From NCBI GenBank assembly GCA_045605445.1, contig JAZUPZ010000021.1:1-64000 (forward strand): a DNA stretch of 64,000 bases, read 5' to 3'. The stretch is from CAZMHL01 sp045605445 (lineage in GTDB: Bacteria; Bacillota; Clostridia; RGIG6154). Both the position numbers and the translations under genes were made by a program. This document shows, in pieces, positions 51,974 to 61,153 of this stretch; position 1 is the first letter of the stretch; each line of letters starts with the position of its first letter. The notes beneath the pieces were generated by a model. The model was not told the origin of the DNA. It did no database searches and saw nothing but the letters and a program-made list of their open reading frames with translations.

Positions 51974-52002
51974 ATTTTAATATATGGAAATATTATTGTC
52001 AA
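51974..52002 (-). promoter_or_regulatory. Promoter of fkp
   Basis: Minus strand: TTGACA (52002-51997), 17 bases, TAAAAT (51979-51974). Confidence 0.75.
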
Positions 52003-52008
52003 TAATAT

Positions 52009-52037
52009 TTGACAGCAAAATCTCTTTATTATATAAT
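52009..52037 (+). promoter_or_regulatory. Promoter of the nucleotidyltransferase gene
   Basis: TTGACA (52009-52014), 17 bases, TATAAT (52032-52037). Its -35 box is only 6 bp from that of fkp, so the divergent pair may share regulation. Confidence 0.8.
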
Positions 52038-52055
52038 TGTCAGAGGAGGTGCTTT

Positions 52056-53288
52056 ATGGATAAGAATTTTGAACTATTATTAAATCTGTATTCTCATGCT
52101 GTTAATGGTAGTGAGCCTGATTTTAAAAGCACCTTTGATTTTGAAAAAGTAGTCAGGTATGCTGATAATCAGGGGATTCTTTCAATGATAATGCCTGTGT
52201 TGAAAAAAGTTCCGTTTTTTTCTGAAACAGAGGATTTCAAATCACTGTACAAGAAATATCTTGTTGCCGTAATGAATAATTCTGCCAAAACAGAAAAATT
52301 AAATTCAATTCTCAATGCTTTTTCTGATAACGGTATAAATTATTGCATATTAAAAGGAACGAGTCTTGCAAGGCTTTATGCTGTTCCCGAAACAAGAATA
52401 TCCGGAGATACTGACATTCTTGTAAATGAATGCGATGAAAGCAAAGCACTTTTAATTCTGTCAGAAAACGGATTTTCGATAAATTACAGAACTCAGGCGT
52501 CAAATCATAATGTTTGTAACCATCCTCAGCTTGGCTGTGTGGAGTTGCATGTAAAACTTTATTATGATTTTATGGAGGATGTGTGGTTTGACAATATAGT
52601 TTCTCTACAAGAACCTTTTATGGAAAACGAAGGAATTAAAACTCTTGGGTATACTGATGGATATCTTTATGTATTTCTTCATGCATTGAAACACTTTATT
52701 TCCGGTGGGCTTTCTCTAAGACACTTTTCTGACATTCTTTTGTATGCAAAAGAATATAAAAATAAAATCAATTTTAAGAGAACAGATGAAATAATAAAAA
52801 AACTGAAGTACAAAACCTTTGAGGATTTGGTTTATACGGTTGGTGATGTATATCTTGATATGCACGGAATTAAAGAATACGAAAAGTGTGATACTGAAAT
52901 AATTAAAGAAGTATTTTCTGATATGCTTAAAGGTGGTATTTTTGGTAAAAATGACAGAGAAAGAGCGCGTTTTTTTGAAATATATAATGAACAACGATTT
53001 TCTGTATTTAAAGATGAAGATTTTAATAATTATATGACAAAATGGAGAAGAAAGAATGCAGGGAAAGTTGTTTCTTTCTCAAAAGAAAATATAACGAAAA
53101 GATACCCCTATGCAAAGAAAAATTTATTCTGTTATGTTGGAGCTGTAGCCGAACATTTGGTTTTTATACTGAAGAAGGGATTTAAACGTAAAAAAATTGT
53201 CAAGGATGTCATTTCGTATAGAACCCCTGAACTGAGCCCTTCCGGGGAAAAGCGACTTGAACTTTTTAAAAAAATGAATATGATATAA
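52056..53288 (+). CDS. Nucleotidyltransferase-fold family protein (NTP_transf_5-like)
   Basis: 410 residues from the ATG at 52056 (GAGGAGGTG upstream). The motif YCILKGTSLARLYAVPETRI followed by SGDTDILV (about residues 115-140) is the polymerase-beta-type nucleotidyltransferase core, with the G-D-x-D metal-binding aspartates; a helical C-terminal part follows. The group is found in surface-polysaccharide and peptide-modification loci, with roles mostly unknown. The divergent, closely spaced promoters with fkp suggest a glycan-related function, an inference only. Confidence 0.75.
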   Translation: MDKNFELLLNLYSHAVNGSEPDFKSTFDFEKVVRYADNQGILSMIMPVLKKVPFFSETEDFKSLYKKYLVAVMNNSAKTEKLNSILNAFSDNGINYCILKGTSLARLYAVPETRISGDTDILVNECDESKALLILSENGFSINYRTQASNHNVCNHPQLGCVELHVKLYYDFMEDVWFDNIVSLQEPFMENEGIKTLGYTDGYLYVFLHALKHFISGGLSLRHFSDILLYAKEYKNKINFKRTDEIIKKLKYKTFEDLVYTVGDVYLDMHGIKEYEKCDTEIIKEVFSDMLKGGIFGKNDRERARFFEIYNEQRFSVFKDEDFNNYMTKWRRKNAGKVVSFSKENITKRYPYAKKNLFCYVGAVAEHLVFILKKGFKRKKIVKDVISYRTPELSPSGEKRLELFKKMNMI

Positions 53289-53317
53289 AAAGCATTCTCG
53301 TCTGAGAATGCTTTTTA
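53287..53317. terminator. Two-way terminator after the nucleotidyltransferase gene
   Basis: Arms AAAAAGCATTCTC and GAGAATGCTTTTT around GTCT, between converging genes. Confidence 0.9.
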
Positions 53318-53318
53318 A

Positions 53319-53552
53319 TTACTTGTGTTCTTTAATCCATGTTTTTGCTTCAGCATCTGTGCAAGGAAGAATTGTTTCTTCCGCATATTTGCTTTCGCTT
53401 CCACCAAGTCCGTAAATGAACCAATCGCCTTTCTTTGTTTTGAAAAGCTTTTCTTCGTATCCGTCTGCCTGACCGAATACTCCGAAACAATAATGTCCTT
53501 CCAATGCTGCTGTTTCTGTGTTGTATGTTTTTTTCTTGATGATTTTTTTCAT
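53319..53552 (-). CDS. Small soluble protein (77 aa), unknown
   Basis: Start at the ATG 53552 with AGGAGGT seven bases upstream; the longer frame has a hydrophobic extension without a site. It begins MKKIIKKKTYNTETAALEGH and includes WFIYGLGGSESKYAEE, a pattern shared by small uncharacterised Firmicutes proteins often found near plasmids and phages. No function inferred. The 200-bp gap to secA contains only the secA promoter. Confidence 0.7.
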   Translation of the reverse strand: MKKIIKKKTYNTETAALEGHYCFGVFGQADGYEEKLFKTKKGDWFIYGLGGSESKYAEETILPCTDAEAKTWIKEHK

Positions 53553-53667
53553 TTTATTACCTCCTATAATTAATAAAAAAACTGTCGGAATGCATTTTAC
53601 CATATTATAAAAGAATTGTCAATAAAAACTCAGTTGTAAAATATATGAAATAAAATTCAAAAAAACC

Positions 53668-53696
53668 TTTATATTTCGCGTGTTTTGTGATATAAT
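53668..53696 (+). promoter_or_regulatory. Probable promoter of the secA operon
   Basis: TTTATA (53668-53673), 17 bases, TATAAT (53691-53696); the -35 box is weak. Confidence 0.5.
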
Positions 53697-53752
53697 ATTC
53701 TAAATATGTAAAAATTGATTTAGTTTTTTCAATGATATATGAGGTGAATATA

Positions 53753-56485
53753 ATGGGTATAATTCAAAAACTGTTCGGTTCGTACAGTGAACGCGAGTTA
53801 AAACGAATAACTCCGATTCTTGATCGTGTTCTGGCACTGGAAGAAGAATATGCCAAACTTAGTGATAAACAGCTTAGGGAAAAAACTGATGAATTCAGAA
53901 AAAGATACAAAGACGGTGAATCGCTTGACGATCTTATGCCGGAGGCTTTTGCTACTGTAAGAGAAGCTTCCTGGAGGGTACTTTCAATGAAACACTTCCC
54001 GGTTCAGATTATCGGTGGTATTGTTCTTCATCAGGGAAGAATTGCCGAAATGAAAACCGGTGAGGGAAAAACCCTTGTTGCCACTTTGCCTGCATATCTT
54101 AATGCAATTTCAGGTGAGGGGGTTCATATTGTTACTGTTAACGATTATCTTGCAAAACGTGACAGTGAGTGGATGGGAAAATTGTATAATTTTCTTGGTG
54201 TTTCAGTTGGCCTTGTTATACACGAGGTTCAGGATTTTCAGAGAAGAGAAGCTTATAAAGCTGATATAACATATGGAACCAATAATGAATTCGGTTTTGA
54301 CTATCTTCGTGACAATATGGTTATCTACAAGGAACAGATGGTACAGAGAGGACATAACTTTGCAATTGTTGATGAAGTAGACTCAATTCTTATTGACGAG
54401 GCAAGAACTCCTCTTATTATTTCCGGTATGGGCGATGAATCAACGAAACTCTATGAGTTGGCTGATAAGTTCGCCAAAGGGCTTACCAAAAAAGTTGTAA
54501 AAGAGGAAGATACAAAATCTTTTGACGACAGTACAGGGGCAGATTATGTTATTGATGAAAAGGCAAAAACAGTAACACTTACTCCTCAGGGAATTGAGAA
54601 AGCCGAAAAAGCATTTAACATTGAGAACCTTTCTGATCCGGAAAATATGACAATTTCTCATCACATAAATCAGGCGCTTCGTGCAAACGGAATAATGAAG
54701 CTTGATAAAGATTATATTGTTTCCGGAGAAGGTGAAGTTCTTATTGTAGATGAATTTACCGGGCGTATAATGCCGGGAAGAAGATATTCCGATGGGTTGC
54801 ATCAGGCTATTGAGGCAAAGGAAAATGTTTCTGTTCAGAGAGAAAGTAAAACCCTTGCTACTATAACCTTCCAGAATTACTTCAGAATGTATAAAAAGCT
54901 TTCGGGTATGACCGGTACTGCGCTTACTGAAGAAAAAGAGTTTCAGGATATATATAAAATCGACGTTATTGAGATACCAACAAACAAGCCATTGGCGAGA
55001 AAAGATCTTGATGACGTGATATATAAAACCGAAGCAGGCAAGCTTAATGCTGTGGTAAGACAAATTAAACAGTGTTATGAAAAACAACAGCCTGTACTTG
55101 TGGGAACTATTTCTATTGAAAAATCAGAAGAGCTTTCCAAGTTGCTTAAGAAAAACGGAGTTCCTCATAATGTGCTCAATGCAAAGCATCATGCGAGAGA
55201 AGCAGAGATAATTGCCCAGGCCGGAAAAAAAGGCATGGTAACGATTGCAACAAATATGGCCGGTCGAGGCACCGATATAATGCTTGGCGGTAATGCGGAA
55301 TTTCTTGCTAAAAAAGAAATGGCAAAAAACGGCTACTCGGAAGAAATGATTTTTGAAGCTACAAGCTACGGCGATACAGATAATGAGGATATTATCGAAG
55401 CGAGAAAGAAATACAACGAGCTGCTTGATAAATACAAGAAAGAAATAGAACCTCAGCACGATGAAGTAGTATCTCTTGGCGGACTTTTCATAATTGGTAC
55501 AGAAAGGCACGAAAGCAGAAGAATTGACAACCAGCTGAGAGGACGTGCAGGAAGACAGGGCGACCCGGGAGTTTCAAAATTTTTCATAGCTATGGAAGAC
55601 GATATTATGAGACTTTTCGGTTCGGAAAAATATATGGGTTTAGTCGACAAAATAGGCTTTGACGAAAATATGCCCCTTGAAACAAAAATGCTTTCAGGAG
55701 CCATTGAAAGAGCACAAAAAAGTGTAGAAGACAGAAATTTTGATGCGAGAAAACACGTGCTTCAGTATGATGATGTTATGAATGCCCAGCGTGAGCTTAT
55801 ATATAAGCAAAGAAGAGAAGTAATCGAGGGTGTTGATATAAGTCATAATATAGAAAATATGATTGAAACTATGGTAGAGTATACCGTGGCAAAATATACT
55901 GCTGACGGACCGTATCCTGATGATTGGAATCTTGAAGGGCTTATAAAAGAGTGCGAAGGGATATTCCTTAAGACAGGTGAGTTGTCGTTTTCCTATGATG
56001 ATATGCAGACAATGACTCTTGATAGTCTTAATGAACTTCTTAAAGAAAAGGCTCTTGCATATCATAAAGAAAAAGAAGAAGAGTTTGGCGCAGAAGTAAT
56101 GCGCGAAATTGAAAGAGTTATAATGCTTCGTGTTGTTGATACAAAATGGATGGATCACATAGATGAAATGGATCAGCTTAAACACGGTATTTGGTTAAGG
56201 TCATACGGACAGAAGGATCCTGCAATTGAATATAAAACTGTAGGCTCTGATATGTTTGATGAAATGATAGAAAATATAAAGGTCGATGTGGGCAAATATG
56301 TGCTTACAGCAAAGGTTGGAAATCAGCAACGTAAAGAGGTTCTTAAGCCTGTAACCGAGTCAAGGGAAAATCCTGGGGATAAACCGAAACAAAGTACACA
56401 AAGAATTGTGACTAACAAGGTTGGAAGAAATGACCCTTGTCCTTGCGGTTCAGGACTTAAATACAAAAAATGTTGTGGAAAATAA
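53753..56485 (+). CDS. secA: Preprotein translocase ATPase SecA
   Basis: The 910-residue motor that pushes preproteins through SecYEG. ATG at 53753 with GAGGTG seven bases upstream. Walker A MKTGEGKTLVATLPAYLNA (about residue 100), DEVDSILIDEARTPLI (about 207), the preprotein cross-linking domain, motif GRAGRQGDPG, and a C-terminal zinc tail NDPCPCGSGLKYKKCCGK. All expected parts are present. Followed after 21 bp by prfB, the usual Firmicutes arrangement. Confidence 0.98.
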   Translation: MGIIQKLFGSYSERELKRITPILDRVLALEEEYAKLSDKQLREKTDEFRKRYKDGESLDDLMPEAFATVREASWRVLSMKHFPVQIIGGIVLHQGRIAEMKTGEGKTLVATLPAYLNAISGEGVHIVTVNDYLAKRDSEWMGKLYNFLGVSVGLVIHEVQDFQRREAYKADITYGTNNEFGFDYLRDNMVIYKEQMVQRGHNFAIVDEVDSILIDEARTPLIISGMGDESTKLYELADKFAKGLTKKVVKEEDTKSFDDSTGADYVIDEKAKTVTLTPQGIEKAEKAFNIENLSDPENMTISHHINQALRANGIMKLDKDYIVSGEGEVLIVDEFTGRIMPGRRYSDGLHQAIEAKENVSVQRESKTLATITFQNYFRMYKKLSGMTGTALTEEKEFQDIYKIDVIEIPTNKPLARKDLDDVIYKTEAGKLNAVVRQIKQCYEKQQPVLVGTISIEKSEELSKLLKKNGVPHNVLNAKHHAREAEIIAQAGKKGMVTIATNMAGRGTDIMLGGNAEFLAKKEMAKNGYSEEMIFEATSYGDTDNEDIIEARKKYNELLDKYKKEIEPQHDEVVSLGGLFIIGTERHESRRIDNQLRGRAGRQGDPGVSKFFIAMEDDIMRLFGSEKYMGLVDKIGFDENMPLETKMLSGAIERAQKSVEDRNFDARKHVLQYDDVMNAQRELIYKQRREVIEGVDISHNIENMIETMVEYTVAKYTADGPYPDDWNLEGLIKECEGIFLKTGELSFSYDDMQTMTLDSLNELLKEKALAYHKEKEEEFGAEVMREIERVIMLRVVDTKWMDHIDEMDQLKHGIWLRSYGQKDPAIEYKTVGSDMFDEMIENIKVDVGKYVLTAKVGNQQRKEVLKPVTESRENPGDKPKQSTQRIVTNKVGRNDPCPCGSGLKYKKCCGK

Positions 56486-56506
56486 TATTAAAAAGGTTGT
56501 GATAAA

Positions 56507-57614
56507 ATGATCGAGTTTGAAGAAATAAGATTGTCGCTTGAAGGAATGAAGAGCGGGATGGAAGAATTGAGGGATTCACTTTAACATCGCTGAAACCGAA
56601 CAAAAAATAAAAGAACTTGAAAAAGATACAATGGAAAACGGTTTCTGGGATGATATTGAAAATTCGCAGAAGGTTCTTCAGAAAATTAAACAGTTAAAAG
56701 CAAAATGCGAACGATATGAAACTTTGTGTTCAGATTGGGAAGATGCACTAACTCTTGTTGAACTTGCAGATGAAGAAGAGGATCTTTCGCTTTTACCTGA
56801 AGTTAAGGAATCTTATAAGGTTCTTTCCGAGGAACTTGAAAAAATGACACTTGAAACTCTGCTTTCGGGGGAATACGATAAGAATAATGCAATTCTTACC
56901 CTTCATTCGGGAGCGGGCGGAACAGAATCTCAGGATTGGACAGAAATGTTGTACAGAATGTATACAAGATGGGCAGAAAGAAGAGGTTATACAGTTAATA
57001 CGCTTGATTTTCTCGATGGTGATGAAGCGGGCTTGAAAAGTGTAACATTCCAGCTTATTGGCGAAAATGCTTATGGTTATGCCAAAGGCGAAAAAGGTGT
57101 TCACAGACTTGTTCGAATTTCTCCTTTTGATTCTGCAGGAAGAAGACATACTTCTTTTGCGAGTCTTGAAGTTATGCCGGAAATTGAAGACGATACCACT
57201 GTTGTAATAAACCCGGAAGATCTTCGTGTTGATACCTACCGTGCAAGCGGTGCCGGCGGTCAGCATATCAATAAAACCGATTCTGCAATCAGAATAACCC
57301 ATATTCCGACAGGTGTGGTAGTTTCGTGTCAGAGCGAACGTTCTCAGCATAAAAACAGAGATACGGCAATGAAAATGCTTAAGTCAAAGCTTGCTGAAAT
57401 TCTCGAAAGAGAGCAAAAGGAAAAAATTGATGACATAAAAGGCGAACAGAAGGATATTGCATGGGGAAGTCAGATAAGATCTTATGTTTTCCATCCGTAC
57501 AATATGGTTAAAGACCATAGAACCAATTTTGAGGTTGGCAATATAAATGCTGTAATGGATGGTGATCTTGACGGATTTATAAATGCTTATCTTAAAATGA
57601 TGACTTCTAAGTAA
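56507..57614 (+). CDS. prfB: Peptide chain release factor 2, with programmed +1 frameshift
   Basis: Releases proteins at UGA and UAA. The first frame (56507-56581) codes 25 residues starting MIEFEEIRLSLEGM and stops at UAA (56582-56584). A +1 shift on CTT continues as N-I-A-E-T-E and gives a 368-residue protein. The site AGG GAT TCA CTT TAA C keeps the spacing of the known AGG GGG TAT CTT TGA C signal: an internal Shine-Dalgarno-like AGGGA, three bases, then the CTT slip codon. The stop is UAA rather than the usual UGA. SPFDSAGRRH is the RF2 anticodon-like tripeptide region and RASGAGGQHIN (about 245) carries the catalytic GGQ. Confidence 0.95.
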
Positions 57615-57631
57615 CCGGAGGAAAAACTAAT

Positions 57632-58702
57632 ATGATAGAAAAACTTGAAGATATTTATAAAAGATATCTTGAAATATCAAAACAGATGACAGATCCGGAT
57701 ATTATAAGCAATCAGGAAAAAATGACAAAGCTTTACAAAGATAATGCTGAAATATCTCCTATCGTTGAAAAATATCTGGAATACAAAAAATGTGTTGAAA
57801 ATATCGAAGAGGCTGAAATTATGCTTTCTGATAATCCGGAACCTGAATTTAAAGAAATGCTTGAAATGGAAATTCAGGAATCAAAGGAAAAAATGGAAAT
57901 TTTCAATGAAGAATTGAAGGTTTTGCTTCTTCCTAAAAATCCTGACGATGAAAAAAACGTAATAATAGAAATACGTGCCGGAACGGGTGGAGAAGAAGCA
58001 GCTTTGTTTGCTGCAGATCTTATGAGAATGTATTCTATGTATGCAGAAAAACAAAGATGGAAAATTGATGTTCTTAACTCAAATGCTACCAATATTGGCG
58101 GTTATAAGGAAGTAAGCTTTTCGGTTGAAGGTAAAGGGGCTTATTCAAAGCTTAAGTTCGAAAGCGGAGCTCACCGTGTTCAAAGGGTTCCTACAACAGA
58201 ATCTCAGGGCAGAATTCAGACTTCTGCGGCAACTGTTGCCGTATTACCTGAAGTTGAAGAGGTTGAGGTTGATATTAACCAGAACGATTTGAGAATTGAT
58301 GTTTTCAGAGCCGGTGGTCCCGGAGGACAGTGTGTTAATACAACTGATTCTGCTGTAAGAATAACACATATTCCGACAGGTCTGGTTGTTTCCTGTCAGG
58401 ATGAAAAGTCGCAGCATAAGAACAAAGACAAAGCTATGAAGATTCTCAGATCAAGATTGTTTGAACTTATCCAGGAACAACAGCATAGCGAAATAGCAAG
58501 CCAGAGAAAAAGTCAGGTTGGTTCCGGTGACAGAAGTGAAAGAATAAGAACGTATAATTTCCCTCAGGGAAGAGTAACCGACCATAGAATCGGACTTACT
58601 CTTCATAAGCTTGATGCGGTTTTGAACGGAGATCTCGATGATTTGATAAATGCTCTCGTGACTGCTGATCAGGCTGAAAGATTAAAGCAGACTCAGGAAT
58701 AA
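57632..58702 (+). CDS. prfA: Peptide chain release factor 1
   Basis: 356 residues; releases proteins at UAA and UAG. The recognition loop reads HRVQRVPTTESQGR (P-x-T class, so RF1), and the catalytic loop is RAGGPGGQCVNTTDSA (about residue 230), with a cysteine after GGQ where serine or histidine is more common. The ATG has CGGAGG upstream. It lies 17 bp after prfB; the two class-I factors are usually unlinked. Confidence 0.97.
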   Translation: MIEKLEDIYKRYLEISKQMTDPDIISNQEKMTKLYKDNAEISPIVEKYLEYKKCVENIEEAEIMLSDNPEPEFKEMLEMEIQESKEKMEIFNEELKVLLLPKNPDDEKNVIIEIRAGTGGEEAALFAADLMRMYSMYAEKQRWKIDVLNSNATNIGGYKEVSFSVEGKGAYSKLKFESGAHRVQRVPTTESQGRIQTSAATVAVLPEVEEVEVDINQNDLRIDVFRAGGPGGQCVNTTDSAVRITHIPTGLVVSCQDEKSQHKNKDKAMKILRSRLFELIQEQQHSEIASQRKSQVGSGDRSERIRTYNFPQGRVTDHRIGLTLHKLDAVLNGDLDDLINALVTADQAERLKQTQE

Positions 58703-58712
58703 GGAGATTTCA

Positions 58713-60104
58713 ATGAATAAATTAAGCAAAAAGAATTTAGTTGTCGCTACGGCAGTTTTGGTTGCTGTAATTATGATTGTTTCACTTTTTGTTTTGAAGA
58801 TTGGTGTCAGCGATAATGGGATGCAGTATAAACTTCTTGAAAAGTTGGGACTGTATGACGTGTATCAGACTACGGGAACAGGATATTATTCAAAAGGATT
58901 TGGCGTTGCAAATAAAAATTTTTCAGGAACAACATACGGACTTGTTTATGATTTGTCCAAACAGCTTTACGAAACAGATAAAGTTGTTCCTGTTGCAGTT
59001 CCGGCGATACTGTATGCTATAATACTTATTTGCTCGGCAGCTCTTACGATTTTTTCTTTGTACTCGGAAAAATTCAAAAAAATGAACTTAACAGCAAGCT
59101 TGTTGTACGCTGTGATTTTCTTTGACAGTGCATATGTTGCATATTTGAATACTCCATATAAAAATGCGGCATTTTTTGTGTTTCTGATGGCTACGATTGC
59201 AATGTTCGTTTATTCAGTTAAAACACAAAAAATATTGTCTGTTATATTATATGGTCTTTTTGCCTGTCTTTTTGCAGGAACAACGACAATTGCAGCAGTT
59301 ACGGCGATAATTGTTGGCGCTTATTCTTTCAGATTGATGTTTTTGAAGAAAGAAAATATTTGGAGAATTGTTTGTCTGATTATGAGCGCAGTTATCGTGA
59401 TTTTCGGTGTGTTTTCTACAGGTGTTGATGTAGGTGACGCTTACGACTCTGTTTTTTACGGAGCTGCTTTTGAAAATCCCAATGCAGTTGCAGAACTTGG
59501 ACTAAACAGCGCACTTGCTGAATTTAACGGAGTACCCTCGTTTGATGTTAAGGCTCAGAAATTCATAAATTCTCCTGAGTACGAAAAAGAATTCAGATCA
59601 AAGGTTTCGGTTGGCGACGTTGCGGGATATTATTTTAAAAATATTCCACAATTATACAAAGGACTTAAAAAAGTAGGATATAATTCAACTGCAATCAGGA
59701 CCTCATATCTTGGAGGATTTACTCCCGATACGGGAAAAGGTAATTCAAATACTAATTTCTTTACACTCTACAGTTTTGTTAAATTAAAAGCAGTGCCGGG
59801 ATCTGTTGTTTTCTTTATGCTTGTTCTGCTGGCTTTAATCGGAGTTTCTTTTGTGTACAGAAATAATTATGCAAAGAACACATTTGGTAAGATTGTTTCA
59901 GAGTTCTGTGCAGTTTTTGCCCTGTGTACAATGGCAGTTTATCCTATTCCTTATGTTTTAAACGGAATTACTCAGATAGGGTTCAATATGTTTGGCTTTA
60001 ATCTTATGTTTGATATATGTATTTATATGTTGATATTAAGTACAATAAATCTTCTGGCAACAAAGAAGAGTGTTTTAAAAGAAAAATATGGAGTAAATCA
60101 GTAA
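58713..60104 (+). CDS. Polytopic membrane protein, unknown
   Basis: 463 residues with about nine hydrophobic segments. Between helices 6 and 7 lies an external loop of about 120 residues (GDAYDSVFYGAAFENPNAVA, then YYFKNIPQLYKGLKKVGYNS). The general layout resembles GT-C-type glycosyltransferases or flippases of envelope assembly, but no signature is clear. AAGGAG precedes the ATG; 10 bp after prfA. Confidence 0.7.
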   Translation: MNKLSKKNLVVATAVLVAVIMIVSLFVLKIGVSDNGMQYKLLEKLGLYDVYQTTGTGYYSKGFGVANKNFSGTTYGLVYDLSKQLYETDKVVPVAVPAILYAIILICSAALTIFSLYSEKFKKMNLTASLLYAVIFFDSAYVAYLNTPYKNAAFFVFLMATIAMFVYSVKTQKILSVILYGLFACLFAGTTTIAAVTAIIVGAYSFRLMFLKKENIWRIVCLIMSAVIVIFGVFSTGVDVGDAYDSVFYGAAFENPNAVAELGLNSALAEFNGVPSFDVKAQKFINSPEYEKEFRSKVSVGDVAGYYFKNIPQLYKGLKKVGYNSTAIRTSYLGGFTPDTGKGNSNTNFFTLYSFVKLKAVPGSVVFFMLVLLALIGVSFVYRNNYAKNTFGKIVSEFCAVFALCTMAVYPIPYVLNGITQIGFNMFGFNLMFDICIYMLILSTINLLATKKSVLKEKYGVNQ

Positions 60105-60719
60105 ATGAAAGAAACAGATTACGCTAAATTAAGCGATAATGAACTTGTAGAACTTGCAAATTCGGGCAATGATGATGCTATGGAAGTTCTTATAAACAAT
60201 TATAAGAATTTCGTCAGAGCAAAAACAAGAGCTTATTTCCTTATTGGTGCAGACAGAGATGACATTATACAGGAAGGTATGCTTGGATTGTTTAAAGCTA
60301 TAAGAGATTACAAACCTGATAAAAAAAGTTCGTTCAGGTCATTTGCCGACCTATGTGTTACCAGACAGATAATAACAGCAATAAAAACGGCGACCCGACA
60401 GAAACATTCGCCGCTCAATACATATGTTTCTCTTAACAAACCTGCCTTTAATGATGAGAATGAGAGAATGCTTATTGAAATGATCAACAACAAGGATAAC
60501 GTAAATCCTGAAGATATACTGATAGACAGGGAAACTTTTGGTATAACTGATGAAAAAATCAGAACATGCCTGAGCAATTTTGAAAATACTGTTTTTGAAT
60601 TCTTTATCGACGGAGCGACCTATCAGGAAATTGCAACACGTCTCGGTAAAAGTCCGAAAAGCATAGATAATGCCCTTCAGAGAATAAAAAAGAAGATTCA
60701 GAAGTGCTTGAAACAATGA
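60105..60719 (+). CDS. sigH: RNA polymerase sigma factor, SigH (Spo0H)-like
   Basis: 204 residues with region 2 (RDDIIQEGMLGLFKAIRDYK, then FADLCVTRQIITAIKTATRQ) and region 4 (IDGATYQEIATRLGKSPKSI), closely following the SigH pattern KHxPLNxYVSL: here KHSPLNTYVSLNKPAF. In Bacilli and Clostridia this factor opens the stationary-phase and sporulation programme. The ATG directly follows the upstream stop and the end overlaps the next ATG (ATGA), so translation is coupled. Confidence 0.92.
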   Translation: MKETDYAKLSDNELVELANSGNDDAMEVLINNYKNFVRAKTRAYFLIGADRDDIIQEGMLGLFKAIRDYKPDKKSSFRSFADLCVTRQIITAIKTATRQKHSPLNTYVSLNKPAFNDENERMLIEMINNKDNVNPEDILIDRETFGITDEKIRTCLSNFENTVFEFFIDGATYQEIATRLGKSPKSIDNALQRIKKKIQKCLKQ

Positions 60720-61147
60720 AAATATATGTAGATGCTGATGCATGCCCGGTAAAAAACATTATAGTTTCTGAGGCTGAAAAAAGAAATATTGAAGTGATAA
60801 TGGTTTGTGATACATCACATATTTTAAACGACGGTTTCAGCAGGGTTGTTACCGTTGATAAAGAGGCAAACAGCGCTGATATGGTTCTTGTAAATATGGT
60901 TAATAAAAATGATATTGTGGTAACTCAGGATTTTGGTGTTGCTGCTATGGCTTTGTCAAAGAAAGCATCTGTAATTAACCAGAATGGCCTTGTTTACAGT
61001 AATGAAAATATGGACAGACTGTTGTTTGAACGTTTTCTTGCGGCAAAGTCAAGAAGAGCAGGAAACAGAACTAAAAATTCCGGAAAAAGAACCGAACAGG
61101 ACAACGAAAATTTTAAGAAGAGTTTTCTGAAACTTTTAGAAAGGTGA
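60716..61147 (+). CDS. YaiI/YqxD-family protein (DUF188)
   Basis: 143 residues from the ATG overlapping the sigH stop. MKIYVDADACPVKNIIVSEA is the conserved opening of the family, a PIN-like nuclease fold with acidic residues; QDFGVAAMALSKKASVINQN is the second block. No experimental function known to me. The basic, disordered-looking tail contains SRRAGNRTKNSGKR. Confidence 0.93.
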   Translation: MKIYVDADACPVKNIIVSEAEKRNIEVIMVCDTSHILNDGFSRVVTVDKEANSADMVLVNMVNKNDIVVTQDFGVAAMALSKKASVINQNGLVYSNENMDRLLFERFLAAKSRRAGNRTKNSGKRTEQDNENFKKSFLKLLER

Positions 61148-61153
61148 AGAAAA

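Noticed and set aside
54440..55704. Long minus-strand open frames inside secA and other conserved genes
   Set aside because: They are complementary to strongly conserved coding sequence, have no ribosome binding sites and resemble no protein family.
56582..56584. In-frame stop in prfB as a pseudogene or as codon reassignment
   Set aside because: The CTT slip codon, internal AGGGA and spacing match programmed frameshifting, the rest of the gene is intact, and UGA and UAA end other genes in this window normally.
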